NCBI GenBank assembly: GCA_934167735.1 | Contig: CAKPLV010000078.1 | Location: 1-5,199, forward strand | DNA: 5,199 nt | Direction: 5' to 3' | DNA from: an uncultured Clostridia bacterium | Lineage (GTDB): Bacteria > Bacillota > Clostridia > TANB77 > CAG-508 | Shown: piece after piece, positions 1 to 4,864 of the stretch | How the letters are laid out: every line of letters starts with the position of its first letter | Position numbering within the stretch: position 1 is the stretch's first letter | Notes under the pieces: model-generated | What the model was told of the DNA's origin: nothing | Databases searched by the model: none | Seen by the model: only the letters and a program-made list of their open reading frames with translations | Made by a program: the position numbers and the translations under genes

Positions 1-372
1 GGAGATGAAATAATAGGATATATAACAAAAGGAAGAGGAGTATCTGTTCATAGAAAAGATTGTGTAAATATAAATGAATTATTAAAAGAAGAAAACAGAA
101 TTATTGATGTACAATGGTATAATCAAGAAAAAGTAAAATATACAGTTGAAATAGAAATTTATGCTAATGATAGAAATGGACTATTAGCAGATATTGTTCA
201 AAAAATAAATGATTCAAAAGCAAAACTTTTAGGAGTAAATGCTAGAACAAATAAAGAAAGAATTGCTTTAACAGAAGTAACAATTGAAATAGATAGTTTA
301 GAAAGTTTGAACAAAATAATTAGAGAAATAAGAAAAATAGATAGTGTATATGAAGTTAATAGAAAGAAATAA
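1..372 (+). CDS. rel: RelA/SpoT-family (p)ppGpp synthetase/hydrolase, C-terminal end (5' partial)
   Basis: The frame is open from base 1 and gives the last 123 residues of a Rel-type bifunctional enzyme that makes and degrades the alarmone (p)ppGpp in the cytoplasm during the stringent response. Seen: the block GDEIIGYITKGRGVSVHRKDC at the start matches the conserved segment just before the ACT domain of long Rel proteins. It is followed by a beta-alpha-beta ACT domain from about residue 45 (YTVEIEIYANDRNGLLADI) to the end. The ACT domain senses ribosome-bound tRNA and regulates the catalytic half, which lies upstream of the window. The gene ends in TAA. A hydrolase gene begins 20 bases later with no terminator between, so the two are probably co-transcribed. 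In many Clostridia dtd follows rel; here it does not. The family assignment is secure; Rel versus a monofunctional paralogue cannot be told from this end. Confidence 0.9.
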   Translation, partial: GDEIIGYITKGRGVSVHRKDCVNINELLKEENRIIDVQWYNQEKVKYTVEIEIYANDRNGLLADIVQKINDSKAKLLGVNARTNKERIALTEVTIEIDSLESLNKIIREIRKIDSVYEVNRKK

Positions 373-392
373 CAAAAGAGAGGATGAAAAAA

Positions 393-1040
393 ATGATATT
401 AAAAGAACTAAAGATTGAAACATGGAAAGGTGATCCAACTAATTGTTATATTGTGCAAGATGAAGAATCTAAAGAAACAATGGTAATAGATCCAGCTGGA
501 GATGTAGAAAAAATTATAGAGATGTTAGATATATTACAAGCTAAGTTAAAATATATATATTTAACACATTGTCATGGAGATCATATTGGAGGAGTAAAAG
601 AATTAAAAGAAAAATATGGAGGACAAATTATTGCTGAAAGAAATGCTGCAGAAAATTTGATGAATCCACAAATCAATTTAACAGAATTTATTACAGGAAA
701 CGGATATTCTGTAGAAGTTGATTCAAGAGTTGATGATAATGATTTACTTCACTTGGGAGATCTTGAATTTAAAGTGATTCATACACCAGGACATACATCT
801 GGAGGATCTTGCTTATATTGTGAAAAAGAAGTACTTCTATTTTCAGGAGATACACTATTTAGAGGAACCTGGGGAAGAACAGATACACCTACAGGAAATT
901 TTGATGAAATTATAAATTCAATAACAAAAAAATTAATGATTTTACCAGATGAAACAATTATATATCCAGGACATGGAAAAAGTTCAATGATAAGAGAAGA
1001 AAAGCCAATATATTTAGAACTAAAACCAAGATTATTATAA
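393..1040 (+). CDS. MBL-fold metallo-hydrolase (glyoxalase II-like)
   Basis: A 215-residue metallo-beta-lactamase-fold protein of the short, single-domain glyoxalase II-like type common downstream of rel in Clostridia. Seen: the metal-binding motif THCHGDH (H59, H61, D63, H64), PGHTSG (H133), FSGDTLF (D153) and YPGHG (H194), which together are the full set of ligands for a dinuclear metal site. The GRTD stretch after the metal Asp is usual in this subgroup. The substrate is unknown; thioester hydrolysis such as S-lactoylglutathione-like compounds is a family guess only. An ATG at 384 directly abuts the Shine-Dalgarno GAGAGG (378-383) and leaves no spacing. The in-frame ATG at 393 has a normal 9-base spacing, so 393 is preferred (384 would add MKK). 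There are no membrane or signal segments, so it should be cytoplasmic. It is probably in one operon with rel. Confidence 0.9.
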   Translation: MILKELKIETWKGDPTNCYIVQDEESKETMVIDPAGDVEKIIEMLDILQAKLKYIYLTHCHGDHIGGVKELKEKYGGQIIAERNAAENLMNPQINLTEFITGNGYSVEVDSRVDDNDLLHLGDLEFKVIHTPGHTSGGSCLYCEKEVLLFSGDTLFRGTWGRTDTPTGNFDEIINSITKKLMILPDETIIYPGHGKSSMIREEKPIYLELKPRLL

Positions 1041-1065
1041 AAAGTTCTAAAACTGTAACATTATA

Positions 1066-1073
1066 CATATAAT
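1066..1073 (+). promoter_or_regulatory. Possible sigma-E-type -10 element upstream of spoIIP
   Basis: CATATAAT lies 32 bases before the spoIIP start and matches the sigma-E -10 consensus CATACAAT at 7 of 8 bases. The first mother-cell sigma factor would be the expected regulator of an engulfment gene. No convincing -35 is visible at the right distance. The embedded TATAAT could also serve sigma-A, but its -35 would be poor. The gap 1041-1105 holds no terminator, so read-through from the upstream hydrolase gene is also possible. Confidence 0.35.
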
Positions 1074-1105
1074 ATATATAGGAACATTAGGACAAGGAGA
1101 AAAAT

Positions 1106-2233
1106 ATGTTTAATGTTACAGTAATAAATGTAAAAAAAACGCTAAAATACGGTACAGCACTTATAATTGCATTATTAATTATGTATATTTCTACAATGAA
1201 TATATCTAAAATAGAAAATAAGGAAATAATGAAAATAAATATATCAGAAAAACTTATAGGGTGCATAGTTCAAGAAATACCTGCAATTGAAAATACATAT
1301 TATAAAGCAAATAATTGTGTAAAAGAAGATAATATTGAGCAAGATACAAAAGAAAAGTTTGTAAGTAAAATTTTAGACTTGGAATTAACAAGAGTGAAAG
1401 AAAGAGTAATTACAGAGGAAAAAGAAATAATCGCAAATGAGGTAATAGAGCCAACAGAATCAGAAACTGTTGAAACAAATGCTGAAATTCAAAATATTAC
1501 AAAAAATCCTATAACAGAAAGTTTTAATACAGAAATAAATGGTGTAAAAATAAAAAATGAAACATCATTTGAAATAAATGATTCAATAATCAATACTAAT
1601 TTAGAAATAAATAAAAATAATATTTTGATTTTTCATACACATACATGTGAAAGCTATACACCAAGTGAAAAATATCAATATGAACAAACTGGAAATTATA
1701 GAACAACAGATCCCAATTATTCTGTAATAAAAGTAGGAGAAGAACTTTGTGATTATTTGAATAAATATAATTTTAATGTATATCATGATGAAACATATCA
1801 TGATTATCCAGCATATACTGGTTCATATACTAGATCTAAGGCATCTGTTGAGACAGATTTAAAAGAAAATCCAAGTGATATTATAATAGATTTACATAGA
1901 GATGCAATTGGAAGTAAAAGCAATTATGATCCAAGTATCAAAATTGGAGAAGATGAAGCGGCACAGCTAATGTTTGTTATTGGTACAAATGGAGGGGGAT
2001 TATATCATCCGGATTGGAAAAATAATTTGAGTTTTGCAATAGAAATACAGCAAAAAGCAAATGAATTATATCCGGGTTTATTTAAGCCAATAATTGTTAG
2101 AAACTCAAGATATAATCAACATCTTGGTAAAGCAGCTGTAATAATTGAAGTTGGAGCAACAGGTAACACATTAGATCAAACTTTAACAAGTATGAAATAC
2201 TTGTCAAAAATATTTGAACAAGTATTAAAATAA
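1106..2233 (+). CDS. spoIIP: Stage II sporulation protein P (SpoIIP)
   Basis: SpoIIP is a mother-cell membrane-anchored peptidoglycan hydrolase with amidase and endopeptidase activities. It works with SpoIID and SpoIIM to thin septal wall and drive engulfment of the forespore. Seen in 375 residues: a short basic N-terminus and one membrane segment at about 17-33 (TALIIALLIMYISTMNI). A long Glu/Asn/Ile-rich linker runs from about 35 to 170, and the catalytic domain from about 172 to 370. The catalytic domain holds HTHTCESY (H177, H179, E182), IIDLHRDA (H264, D266), NQHLG (H339) and IIEVGATGNTL (E348), all hallmarks of the SpoIIP amidase fold with its zinc-binding histidines. Length is in the usual range. 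The start at 1106 has the Shine-Dalgarno AAGGAGA (1094-1100) five bases ahead. A terminator begins at the stop codon. The usual upstream partner gpr is not present here; the 5' neighbour is the MBL hydrolase. Confidence 0.95.
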   Translation: MFNVTVINVKKTLKYGTALIIALLIMYISTMNISKIENKEIMKINISEKLIGCIVQEIPAIENTYYKANNCVKEDNIEQDTKEKFVSKILDLELTRVKERVITEEKEIIANEVIEPTESETVETNAEIQNITKNPITESFNTEINGVKIKNETSFEINDSIINTNLEINKNNILIFHTHTCESYTPSEKYQYEQTGNYRTTDPNYSVIKVGEELCDYLNKYNFNVYHDETYHDYPAYTGSYTRSKASVETDLKENPSDIIIDLHRDAIGSKSNYDPSIKIGEDEAAQLMFVIGTNGGGLYHPDWKNNLSFAIEIQQKANELYPGLFKPIIVRNSRYNQHLGKAAVIIEVGATGNTLDQTLTSMKYLSKIFEQVLK

Positions 2234-2268
2234 AAAAGGTAGTTCAACTATTCATGAACTGCCTTTTT
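2233..2268. terminator. Bidirectional intrinsic terminator between convergent genes
   Basis: A hairpin with arms 2233-2246 and 2255-2268 (AAAAAGGTAGTTCA / TGAACTGCCTTTTT) has one G-U wobble and an 8-base loop at 2247-2254. It is followed by T-runs on both strands, so it can end spoIIP on + and the small Cys-rich gene on -. The stop codon of the minus-strand gene sits inside the loop. Confidence 0.88.
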
Positions 2269-2379
2269 ATAATATGCACAATCTGAGTTTGTACATAAAC
2301 TAGAGTTTGAAATAATATCATAAGAACATTGTCCATCAACTTGATAAATACAATCTAAAGAACAATTAATATTAGTCAA
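2248..2379 (-). CDS. Small cysteine-rich protein (43 aa), TTG start
   Basis: A 43-residue frame that reads MTNINCSLDCIYQVDGQC in its first part and ends in CTNSDCAYYKKAVHE. It carries five cysteines in a C-x3-C-x7-C...C-x4-C layout (6, 10, 18, 29, 34). From memory, short Clostridia proteins with this NCSxDCIYQxDGxC opening and a second CxxxxCxYY-like block form a recurrent family. It is sometimes mis-named hydroxymyristoyl-ACP dehydratase and its function is unknown; a metal-binding mini-domain is inference. The TTG start is chosen because GAGGTGAT (2384-2391 on the minus strand) lies just ahead. The ATG upstream at 2393 hits a stop two codons later. A weak near-leaderless sigma-A-like pair (TTGAAT 2424-2429, TAATAA 2401-2406, 17-base spacer) might drive it separately, or it may be read through from nth, 52 bases upstream. 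Its stop codon lies in the loop of the terminator hairpin, so its last codons are inside the stem. Confidence 0.72.
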   Translation of the reverse strand: MTNINCSLDCIYQVDGQCSYDIISNSSLCTNSDCAYYKKAVHE

Positions 2380-2431
2380 AGATATCACCTCATACCTATA
2401 TTATTAACCGAAAAGAAAAAAATATTCAAAT

Positions 2432-3067
2432 TTATTTATTTTTTTTATAAAAATTACAAAATTGTTTTACAGTACAAGCATCACATTTTGGATTTCTTGC
2501 TGTACATGTATTTCTACCATGCCACATAAATAAATGATTAATATCTTTTAAATATTCTTTTGGGAAAACTTTTAATAAATCATTTTCAATTTTTTCTGGT
2601 TCTTTTTCATTTGAAAGACCAATTCTGCTTGAAATTCGCTTTGCGTGTGTATCAACAGCAATACCAGTTGCAATTCCAAATACTTCAAGTAAAATTACAT
2701 TAGCACTTTTTCTACCAATTCCAGCTAAAGTTAATAATTCATTCATTGTATTAGGAACAACTCCATTAAAATCATTTAAAACTTGTTGTGCACAAGTCTT
2801 TAAATTTTTTGCTTTATTTTTATAAAATCCGCAAGGATGAATTATACTTTCTAATTCAACAATATCAATATCAACAAAATCTTGAATTGATTTACATCTA
2901 TCAAAAAGAATTGGAGTAGTTTGATTAACTCGTTCATCAGTACATTGAGCAGATAACATAACAGCTACAACCAATTGAAAAGGAGTTTCAAAATCTAAAC
3001 TACATTTTGCATCTGGATATGTATTTTTTAATATATCAAAAAAACTAGTTATTTCTTTTTTATTCAT
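2432..3067 (-). CDS. nth: Endonuclease III (DNA glycosylase/AP lyase)
   Basis: A 211-residue base-excision-repair enzyme that removes oxidised pyrimidines and cleaves the abasic site by beta-elimination; cytoplasmic. Seen: the substrate-proximal SAQCTDERVN motif near residue 40, and the helix-hairpin-helix LAGIGRKSANV with the Schiff-base lysine K120. The catalytic aspartate is D139 in VDTHAKR. A C-terminal [4Fe-4S] loop has spacing C188-x6-C195-x2-C198-x5-C204. Length equals the E. coli enzyme (211 aa), with one inserted residue between K120 and the aspartate. An ATG at 3079 would add MELI, but it sits in the ribosome-binding site: GGAG (3074-3077) is six bases before the ATG at 3067, so 3067 is chosen. 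That start overlaps the end of the DUF4364 frame by 8 bases (ATGAATAA), which suggests one transcript and translational coupling. Confidence 0.96.
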   Translation of the reverse strand: MNKKEITSFFDILKNTYPDAKCSLDFETPFQLVVAVMLSAQCTDERVNQTTPILFDRCKSIQDFVDIDIVELESIIHPCGFYKNKAKNLKTCAQQVLNDFNGVVPNTMNELLTLAGIGRKSANVILLEVFGIATGIAVDTHAKRISSRIGLSNEKEPEKIENDLLKVFPKEYLKDINHLFMWHGRNTCTARNPKCDACTVKQFCNFYKKNK

Positions 3068-3236
3068 TATTAGCTCCATTTAAAAGTAAATCTATTATTT
3101 TAGGATAAATTATATTTGCATTGTTTTTCCAGTTATCAGAAATTTGTTTTGCTCTTTCTCTTGAGCCTGCAAATGCTGAAACCTCAAATATAGTATCATT
3201 TTTTTCAATGATTTTGCATTTTACTGTATAATTATT
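3060..3236 (-). pseudogene. C-terminal remainder of the DUF4364 gene, cut off by an in-frame TAA
   Basis: Directly after the TAA at 3237-3239 the same frame stays open for 58 codons to TAA at 3060-3062. It includes YTVKCKIIEKND, FAGSRERAKQISDNWKNN and IYPKIIDLLL. As I recall the family, DUF4364 proteins have exactly such a block (x-Y-x-VKCK ... A-x-x-I-x-DNWK-x-N ... IY) after the acidic IADYIPKS-like stretch. The original gene would therefore have been 3060-3599, about 179 codons, the normal family length. The codon replaced by TAA is usually GAA-like at this place, one substitution away. There is no good ribosome-binding site or start to make this part on its own. Possible explanations are a nonsense mutation, a sequencing or assembly error, or read-through; the first two are more likely. 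Confidence 0.75.
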
Positions 3237-3599
3237 TTATGATTTTGGAATATATTCTGTTATTATAGAAGATTCTTCTTCAATTTCAGAAACTTCAGTT
3301 TTAAAAACATTATCAGCTTTTAATTTTAAAATACCAGGTAAAAGAGACTTTGTTAAAGATAATGCGTTTTGACCTTCTGATGTAATTCTGATAAATGTAT
3401 CTTCATCTTCTGTAAATGAACCAACAAATGTAGAATCAATTAAATCTGTTAATAATTCTTGAAAATAAAAGTAATTGATGTTATTGGCTGCTGAAACGAT
3501 TTTATATAAATTATCACTTTTTATACCATCTGTAATTTTATTTAAAATATATAGGATAAGAACTTTATTTTCAGCTAAATCTTCGTTTGATTGTTTCAT
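3237..3599 (-). CDS. DUF4364 family protein, prematurely terminated (N-terminal 120 aa)
   Basis: This is the N-terminal part of a DUF4364 protein, a Firmicutes family of unknown function with a winged-helix-like N-terminal region. Seen: the opening ...LAENKVLILYILNKI, then INYFYFQELLTDLIDSTFV, then FIRITSEGQNAL. This helix-helix-wing pattern resembles small DNA-binding wHTH domains; a regulatory role is inference. The ATG at 3599 has a strong Shine-Dalgarno (AAAGGAGG on the minus strand at about 3604-3611) six bases ahead. A TTG at 3620 lies upstream of that site and is rejected. The frame ends at an in-frame TAA after IPKS, about 59 codons before the natural end, and the lost C-terminal block follows in frame (3060-3236). 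A sigma-A promoter lies just upstream. nth follows and overlaps the natural end of this gene. Confidence 0.8.
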   Translation of the reverse strand: MKQSNEDLAENKVLILYILNKITDGIKSDNLYKIVSAANNINYFYFQELLTDLIDSTFVGSFTEDEDTFIRITSEGQNALSLTKSLLPGILKLKADNVFKTEVSEIEEESSIITEYIPKS

Positions 3600-3632
3600 A
3601 AAAGGCCTCCTTTTTTTCAAATTTCTGTATGT

Positions 3633-3661
3633 ATTATATCACGGAAATATGGATAAGTAAA
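3633..3661 (-). promoter_or_regulatory. Sigma-A promoter with extended -10 for the DUF4364-nth operon
   Basis: On the minus strand the -35 TTTACT (3656-3661, 4 of 6 to TTGACA) and the -10 TATAAT (3633-3638, 6 of 6) are 17 bases apart. A TG one base before the -10 makes it extended. Transcription should start near 3626, about 27 bases before the ATG at 3599, leaving room for the ribosome-binding site. Confidence 0.75.
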
Positions 3662-3678
3662 GAAAAATCATTATAGAG

Positions 3679-3695
3679 TATCGAAATGTGTCGAA
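3679..3695 (+). promoter_or_regulatory. Tandem Spo0A-like boxes (0A boxes)
   Basis: TATCGAA (3679-3685, 6 of 7) and TGTCGAA (3689-3695, 7 of 7) match the Spo0A box TGTCGAA. They lie in the same orientation with a 3-base gap, so equivalent bases are 10 bp apart. That is the arrangement known for a Spo0A dimer on DNA. The pair sits between the divergent DUF4364 and yabG starts, upstream of the DUF4364 -35 and over the -35 region of a possible yabG promoter. Binding is inferred from the motif only. Confidence 0.5.
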
Positions 3696-3699
3696 TTTG

Positions 3700-3708
3700 C
3701 ATATATTA
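3700..3708 (+). promoter_or_regulatory. Possible sporulation (sigma-K/sigma-E type) -10 element of yabG
   Basis: CATATATTA fits the sigma-K -10 pattern CATANNNTA exactly, and its first eight bases fit the sigma-E -10 (CATACAAT type) nearly as well. It lies 27 bases before the yabG start. In B. subtilis yabG is read by sigma-K. No clear AC -35 is seen 16-17 bases upstream, and the surroundings are A+T-rich, so a chance match is possible. Confidence 0.4.
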
Positions 3709-3735
3709 TATTAGCCTAAAATAAGAGGTGATAAC

Positions 3736-4245
3736 ATGAGAGAAATAAGAAAAGGAGACATGGTAAGCAGATATTCTTATAAAAATGATATAATGTTTTA
3801 CGTGAAAAAAATATATAAATCCGAAAATCAACAGAGGATAGCAATACTTAAAGGTTTTGACATTAGAATAGAAGCAGATGCTCCAATTGAAGATTTGAAA
3901 TTAGTAACAAAAGAAGAAAAAGATAAATATGAAAATAATATTTGGAAAAGAATAAATGCACATACAGTAGAGAAAACAATAAATAGAAGAAGAGAAATTG
4001 TTTGCACAGGAAAAATACTGCATTTAGATGGTGATAGGAAATATAGTGACAAATCAAATATGTATTATAAAAAAATGGGATTAAATGCAGTTGTTAAAAA
4101 TATTGCAGAAAATAGACAATCACAAGCAGTATATAGATTATTAAATATTTATAAACCAGATATCTTAGTTATAACAGGTCATGATGGCATAATAAAATAC
4201 CGAAAAATGTTTGACATAAATATGCGAAAATGTTATAATCTTTAA
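3736..4245 (+). CDS. yabG: YabG sporulation protease, truncated: N-terminal half plus foreign tail
   Basis: YabG is a mother-cell cysteine protease that processes spore coat and morphogenetic proteins such as SpoIVA and SafA (B. subtilis), and also CspBA in C. difficile. It is normally about 290 residues. Seen: the opening KGDMVSRYSYKNDIMFYVKKI and IAILKGFDIRIEADAP match the YabG N-terminus. GKILHLDGDRKYSDKSNMYY and YKPDILVITGHDG (H149, D150) match the core up to the His of the proposed catalytic set. After G151 the similarity stops. The last 18 residues do not match, and the catalytic-Cys region (family motif GACQSH) and everything after it are absent. No reading frame downstream in the window contains it. 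All Arg codons before the break are AGA/AGG; both in the tail are CGA. The start has GAGGTGAT (3725-3732) at correct spacing. The product cannot be an active protease as it stands. The best explanation is interruption by the recombinase-bearing element that follows. Confidence 0.87.
   Translation: MREIRKGDMVSRYSYKNDIMFYVKKIYKSENQQRIAILKGFDIRIEADAPIEDLKLVTKEEKDKYENNIWKRINAHTVEKTINRRREIVCTGKILHLDGDRKYSDKSNMYYKKMGLNAVVKNIAENRQSQAVYRLLNIYKPDILVITGHDGIIKYRKMFDINMRKCYNL
4177..4200 (+). other. Probable left junction (attL-like) of an element inserted in yabG
   Basis: Homology to YabG ends at or just after the codons for GHDG (4177-4188). The first certain foreign feature is the -35 box at 4211, so the crossover lies roughly at 4177-4210. 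GGTCATGATGG (4177-4187) holds the palindrome TCATGA and encodes the conserved catalytic motif, a typical kind of target for an integrase. The exact core cannot be set without the right junction. Confidence 0.5.
4211..4239 (+). promoter_or_regulatory. Perfect consensus sigma-A promoter with extended -10
   Basis: TTGACA (4211-4216) and TATAAT (4234-4239) are both exact consensus, the spacer is exactly 17 bases, and a TG at 4231-4232 makes the -10 extended. It overlaps the foreign 3' tail of the yabG frame and should start transcripts near 4246, feeding the 113-aa gene. CGAAAAATGTT (4201-4211) and CGAAAATGTT (4225-4234) form an imperfect direct repeat over the two boxes. Confidence 0.92.
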
Positions 4246-4263
4246 CGTGATTTTTTTAAAACA

Positions 4264-4283
4264 TGTAAAGATAATTCTTTACA
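4264..4283. promoter_or_regulatory. 20-bp dyad in the leader of the 113-aa gene (possible operator)
   Basis: TGTAAAG-N6-CTTTACA is a perfect inverted repeat with 7-base arms, just downstream of the expected transcription start and 8 bases before the Shine-Dalgarno. Its size fits a dimeric repressor site blocking the very strong promoter. A small RNA hairpin near the ribosome-binding site is the alternative. The regulator is unknown. Confidence 0.4.
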
Positions 4284-4304
4284 ATAAAATTGGAGGAAAA
4301 ACAT

Positions 4305-4646
4305 ATGAAAGTAGTTATTCGGTTTAGCGAATTACCAAAAATGTGGAAAGCAAACAGAATTCCACAAACATTGTATCTGATTACACGTGATGCGAGTATT
4401 CCTCAAATAGGGGCAACCGAGTATGTTTTGCAAAAGGGCAAACCATTTTTTTTATTGAGAGATTGCAAATACTGCAAAATTAAATGGAGAGGCTTTTGTG
4501 AAGATGAAAGAGGAGAAATGAACATTGTTTACTTCGATTTTGATGAAAAAGATGATAATGCAATTTATGCACGCCATCAATTCGATAATGGTATTAATAA
4601 ATTATACTGGAGAGAAATAAAACCGTGTATACCATTGAGAATTTAA
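4305..4646 (+). CDS. Unrecognised 113-aa protein with own promoter and terminator
   Basis: I do not recognise this protein. It is a 113-residue soluble-looking product with no membrane segment or signal peptide. The N-terminal half is beta-like and hydrophobic (TLYLITRDAS, EYVLQKGKPFFLL). A cysteine cluster C54-x2-C57-x7-C65 could bind metal (inference). An acidic stretch FDFDEKDDNA (about 78-87) follows, and the C-terminus is basic and aromatic (LYWREIKP). The start at 4305 has GGAGG (4292-4296) eight bases ahead; a TTG at 4290 would put that site inside the gene. Base composition differs from its neighbours: about 34% G+C over 4321-4620 against about 25% over 3781-4080 in yabG. Three of nine Arg codons are CGN. 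With a perfect promoter, a leader dyad and a tight terminator it is a self-contained unit, like a phage or element cargo gene ('moron') between the junction and the recombinase module. Confidence 0.8.
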   Translation: MKVVIRFSELPKMWKANRIPQTLYLITRDASIPQIGATEYVLQKGKPFFLLRDCKYCKIKWRGFCEDERGEMNIVYFDFDEKDDNAIYARHQFDNGINKLYWREIKPCIPLRI

Positions 4647-4654
4647 GAAGAGAG

Positions 4655-4684
4655 GAGAAAGAGCTTAGCTCTTTCTCTTTTTTT
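4655..4684 (+). terminator. Strong intrinsic terminator after the 113-aa gene
   Basis: A perfect 10-bp stem (GAGAAAGAGC 4655-4664 with GCTCTTTCTC 4668-4677), a TTA loop and seven Ts (4678-4684), starting eight bases after the stop codon. It insulates the recombinase genes from the strong promoter upstream. Confidence 0.93.
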
Positions 4685-4743
4685 GATAAACCAATACATA
4701 ATTAAGTAAAAATAAGAATATGAATTTCTTAGGAGGCTTTATT

Positions 4744-4860
4744 ATGAAATGTAAGTATGAAATTAGAAATATATTTTCACATCAAATATCAGATGATGAA
4801 ATGAAAAAAATAATATGTGAAAAAATTGCTAAATTAATAAATAATGAAATAAAGAGGTAA
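4744..4860 (+). CDS. Small 38-aa protein preceding the recombinase
   Basis: This short frame begins MKCKYEIRNIFSHQISDDEM and ends in a predicted amphipathic helix rich in Lys and Ile (about residues 19-37). It has an excellent Shine-Dalgarno AGGAGG (4731-4736) seven bases before the ATG, and its stop is four bases before the TTG of the recombinase, so the two should be translated together. Its last codons supply the ribosome-binding site (AGAGG) of the next gene. I recall similar small ORFs (pattern Y-x-I-x-x-IF...ISD-E-x-K) before serine recombinases in clostridial mobile elements, but I cannot name the family. A role in helping or controlling recombination, for example as a directionality factor, is inference. 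No clear sigma-A promoter is seen in 4685-4743. Confidence 0.72.
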   Translation: MKCKYEIRNIFSHQISDDEMKKIICEKIAKLINNEIKR

Positions 4861-4864
4861 TATA

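Noticed and set aside
384..392. ATG at 384 as start of the MBL hydrolase
   Set aside because: It touches the Shine-Dalgarno directly; the ATG at 393 has proper spacing.
1041..1105. Terminator or riboswitch between the MBL hydrolase and spoIIP
   Set aside because: Only a 4-base arm (AGTT/AACT) is visible and there is no T-run; nothing resembling a structured RNA fits in 65 bases.
1601..1801. Minus-strand open frame opposite spoIIP, hydrophobic and Ile/Phe-rich
   Set aside because: It lies wholly within a clear catalytic-domain gene, has no ribosome-binding site, and its hydrophobic look is the antisense of A-rich codons.
2380..2431. Terminator between nth and the small Cys-rich gene
   Set aside because: The T-run on the minus strand has no stable G+C-containing stem before it; it looks like plain A+T-rich spacer.
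3475..3660. Plus-strand open frame opposite the DUF4364 start and promoter
   Set aside because: It is antisense to a recognised gene and its promoter, with no Shine-Dalgarno and no family resemblance.
3828..4057. Two minus-strand frames opposite yabG with Phe/Leu/Ser-rich products
   Set aside because: They are low-complexity mirror images of Lys/Glu-rich yabG codons and lack start signals.
4177..4304. Simple frameshift as the cause of the YabG break
   Set aside because: Neither of the other two forward frames after 4188 resumes YabG-like sequence; a perfect promoter and unrelated genes are there instead.
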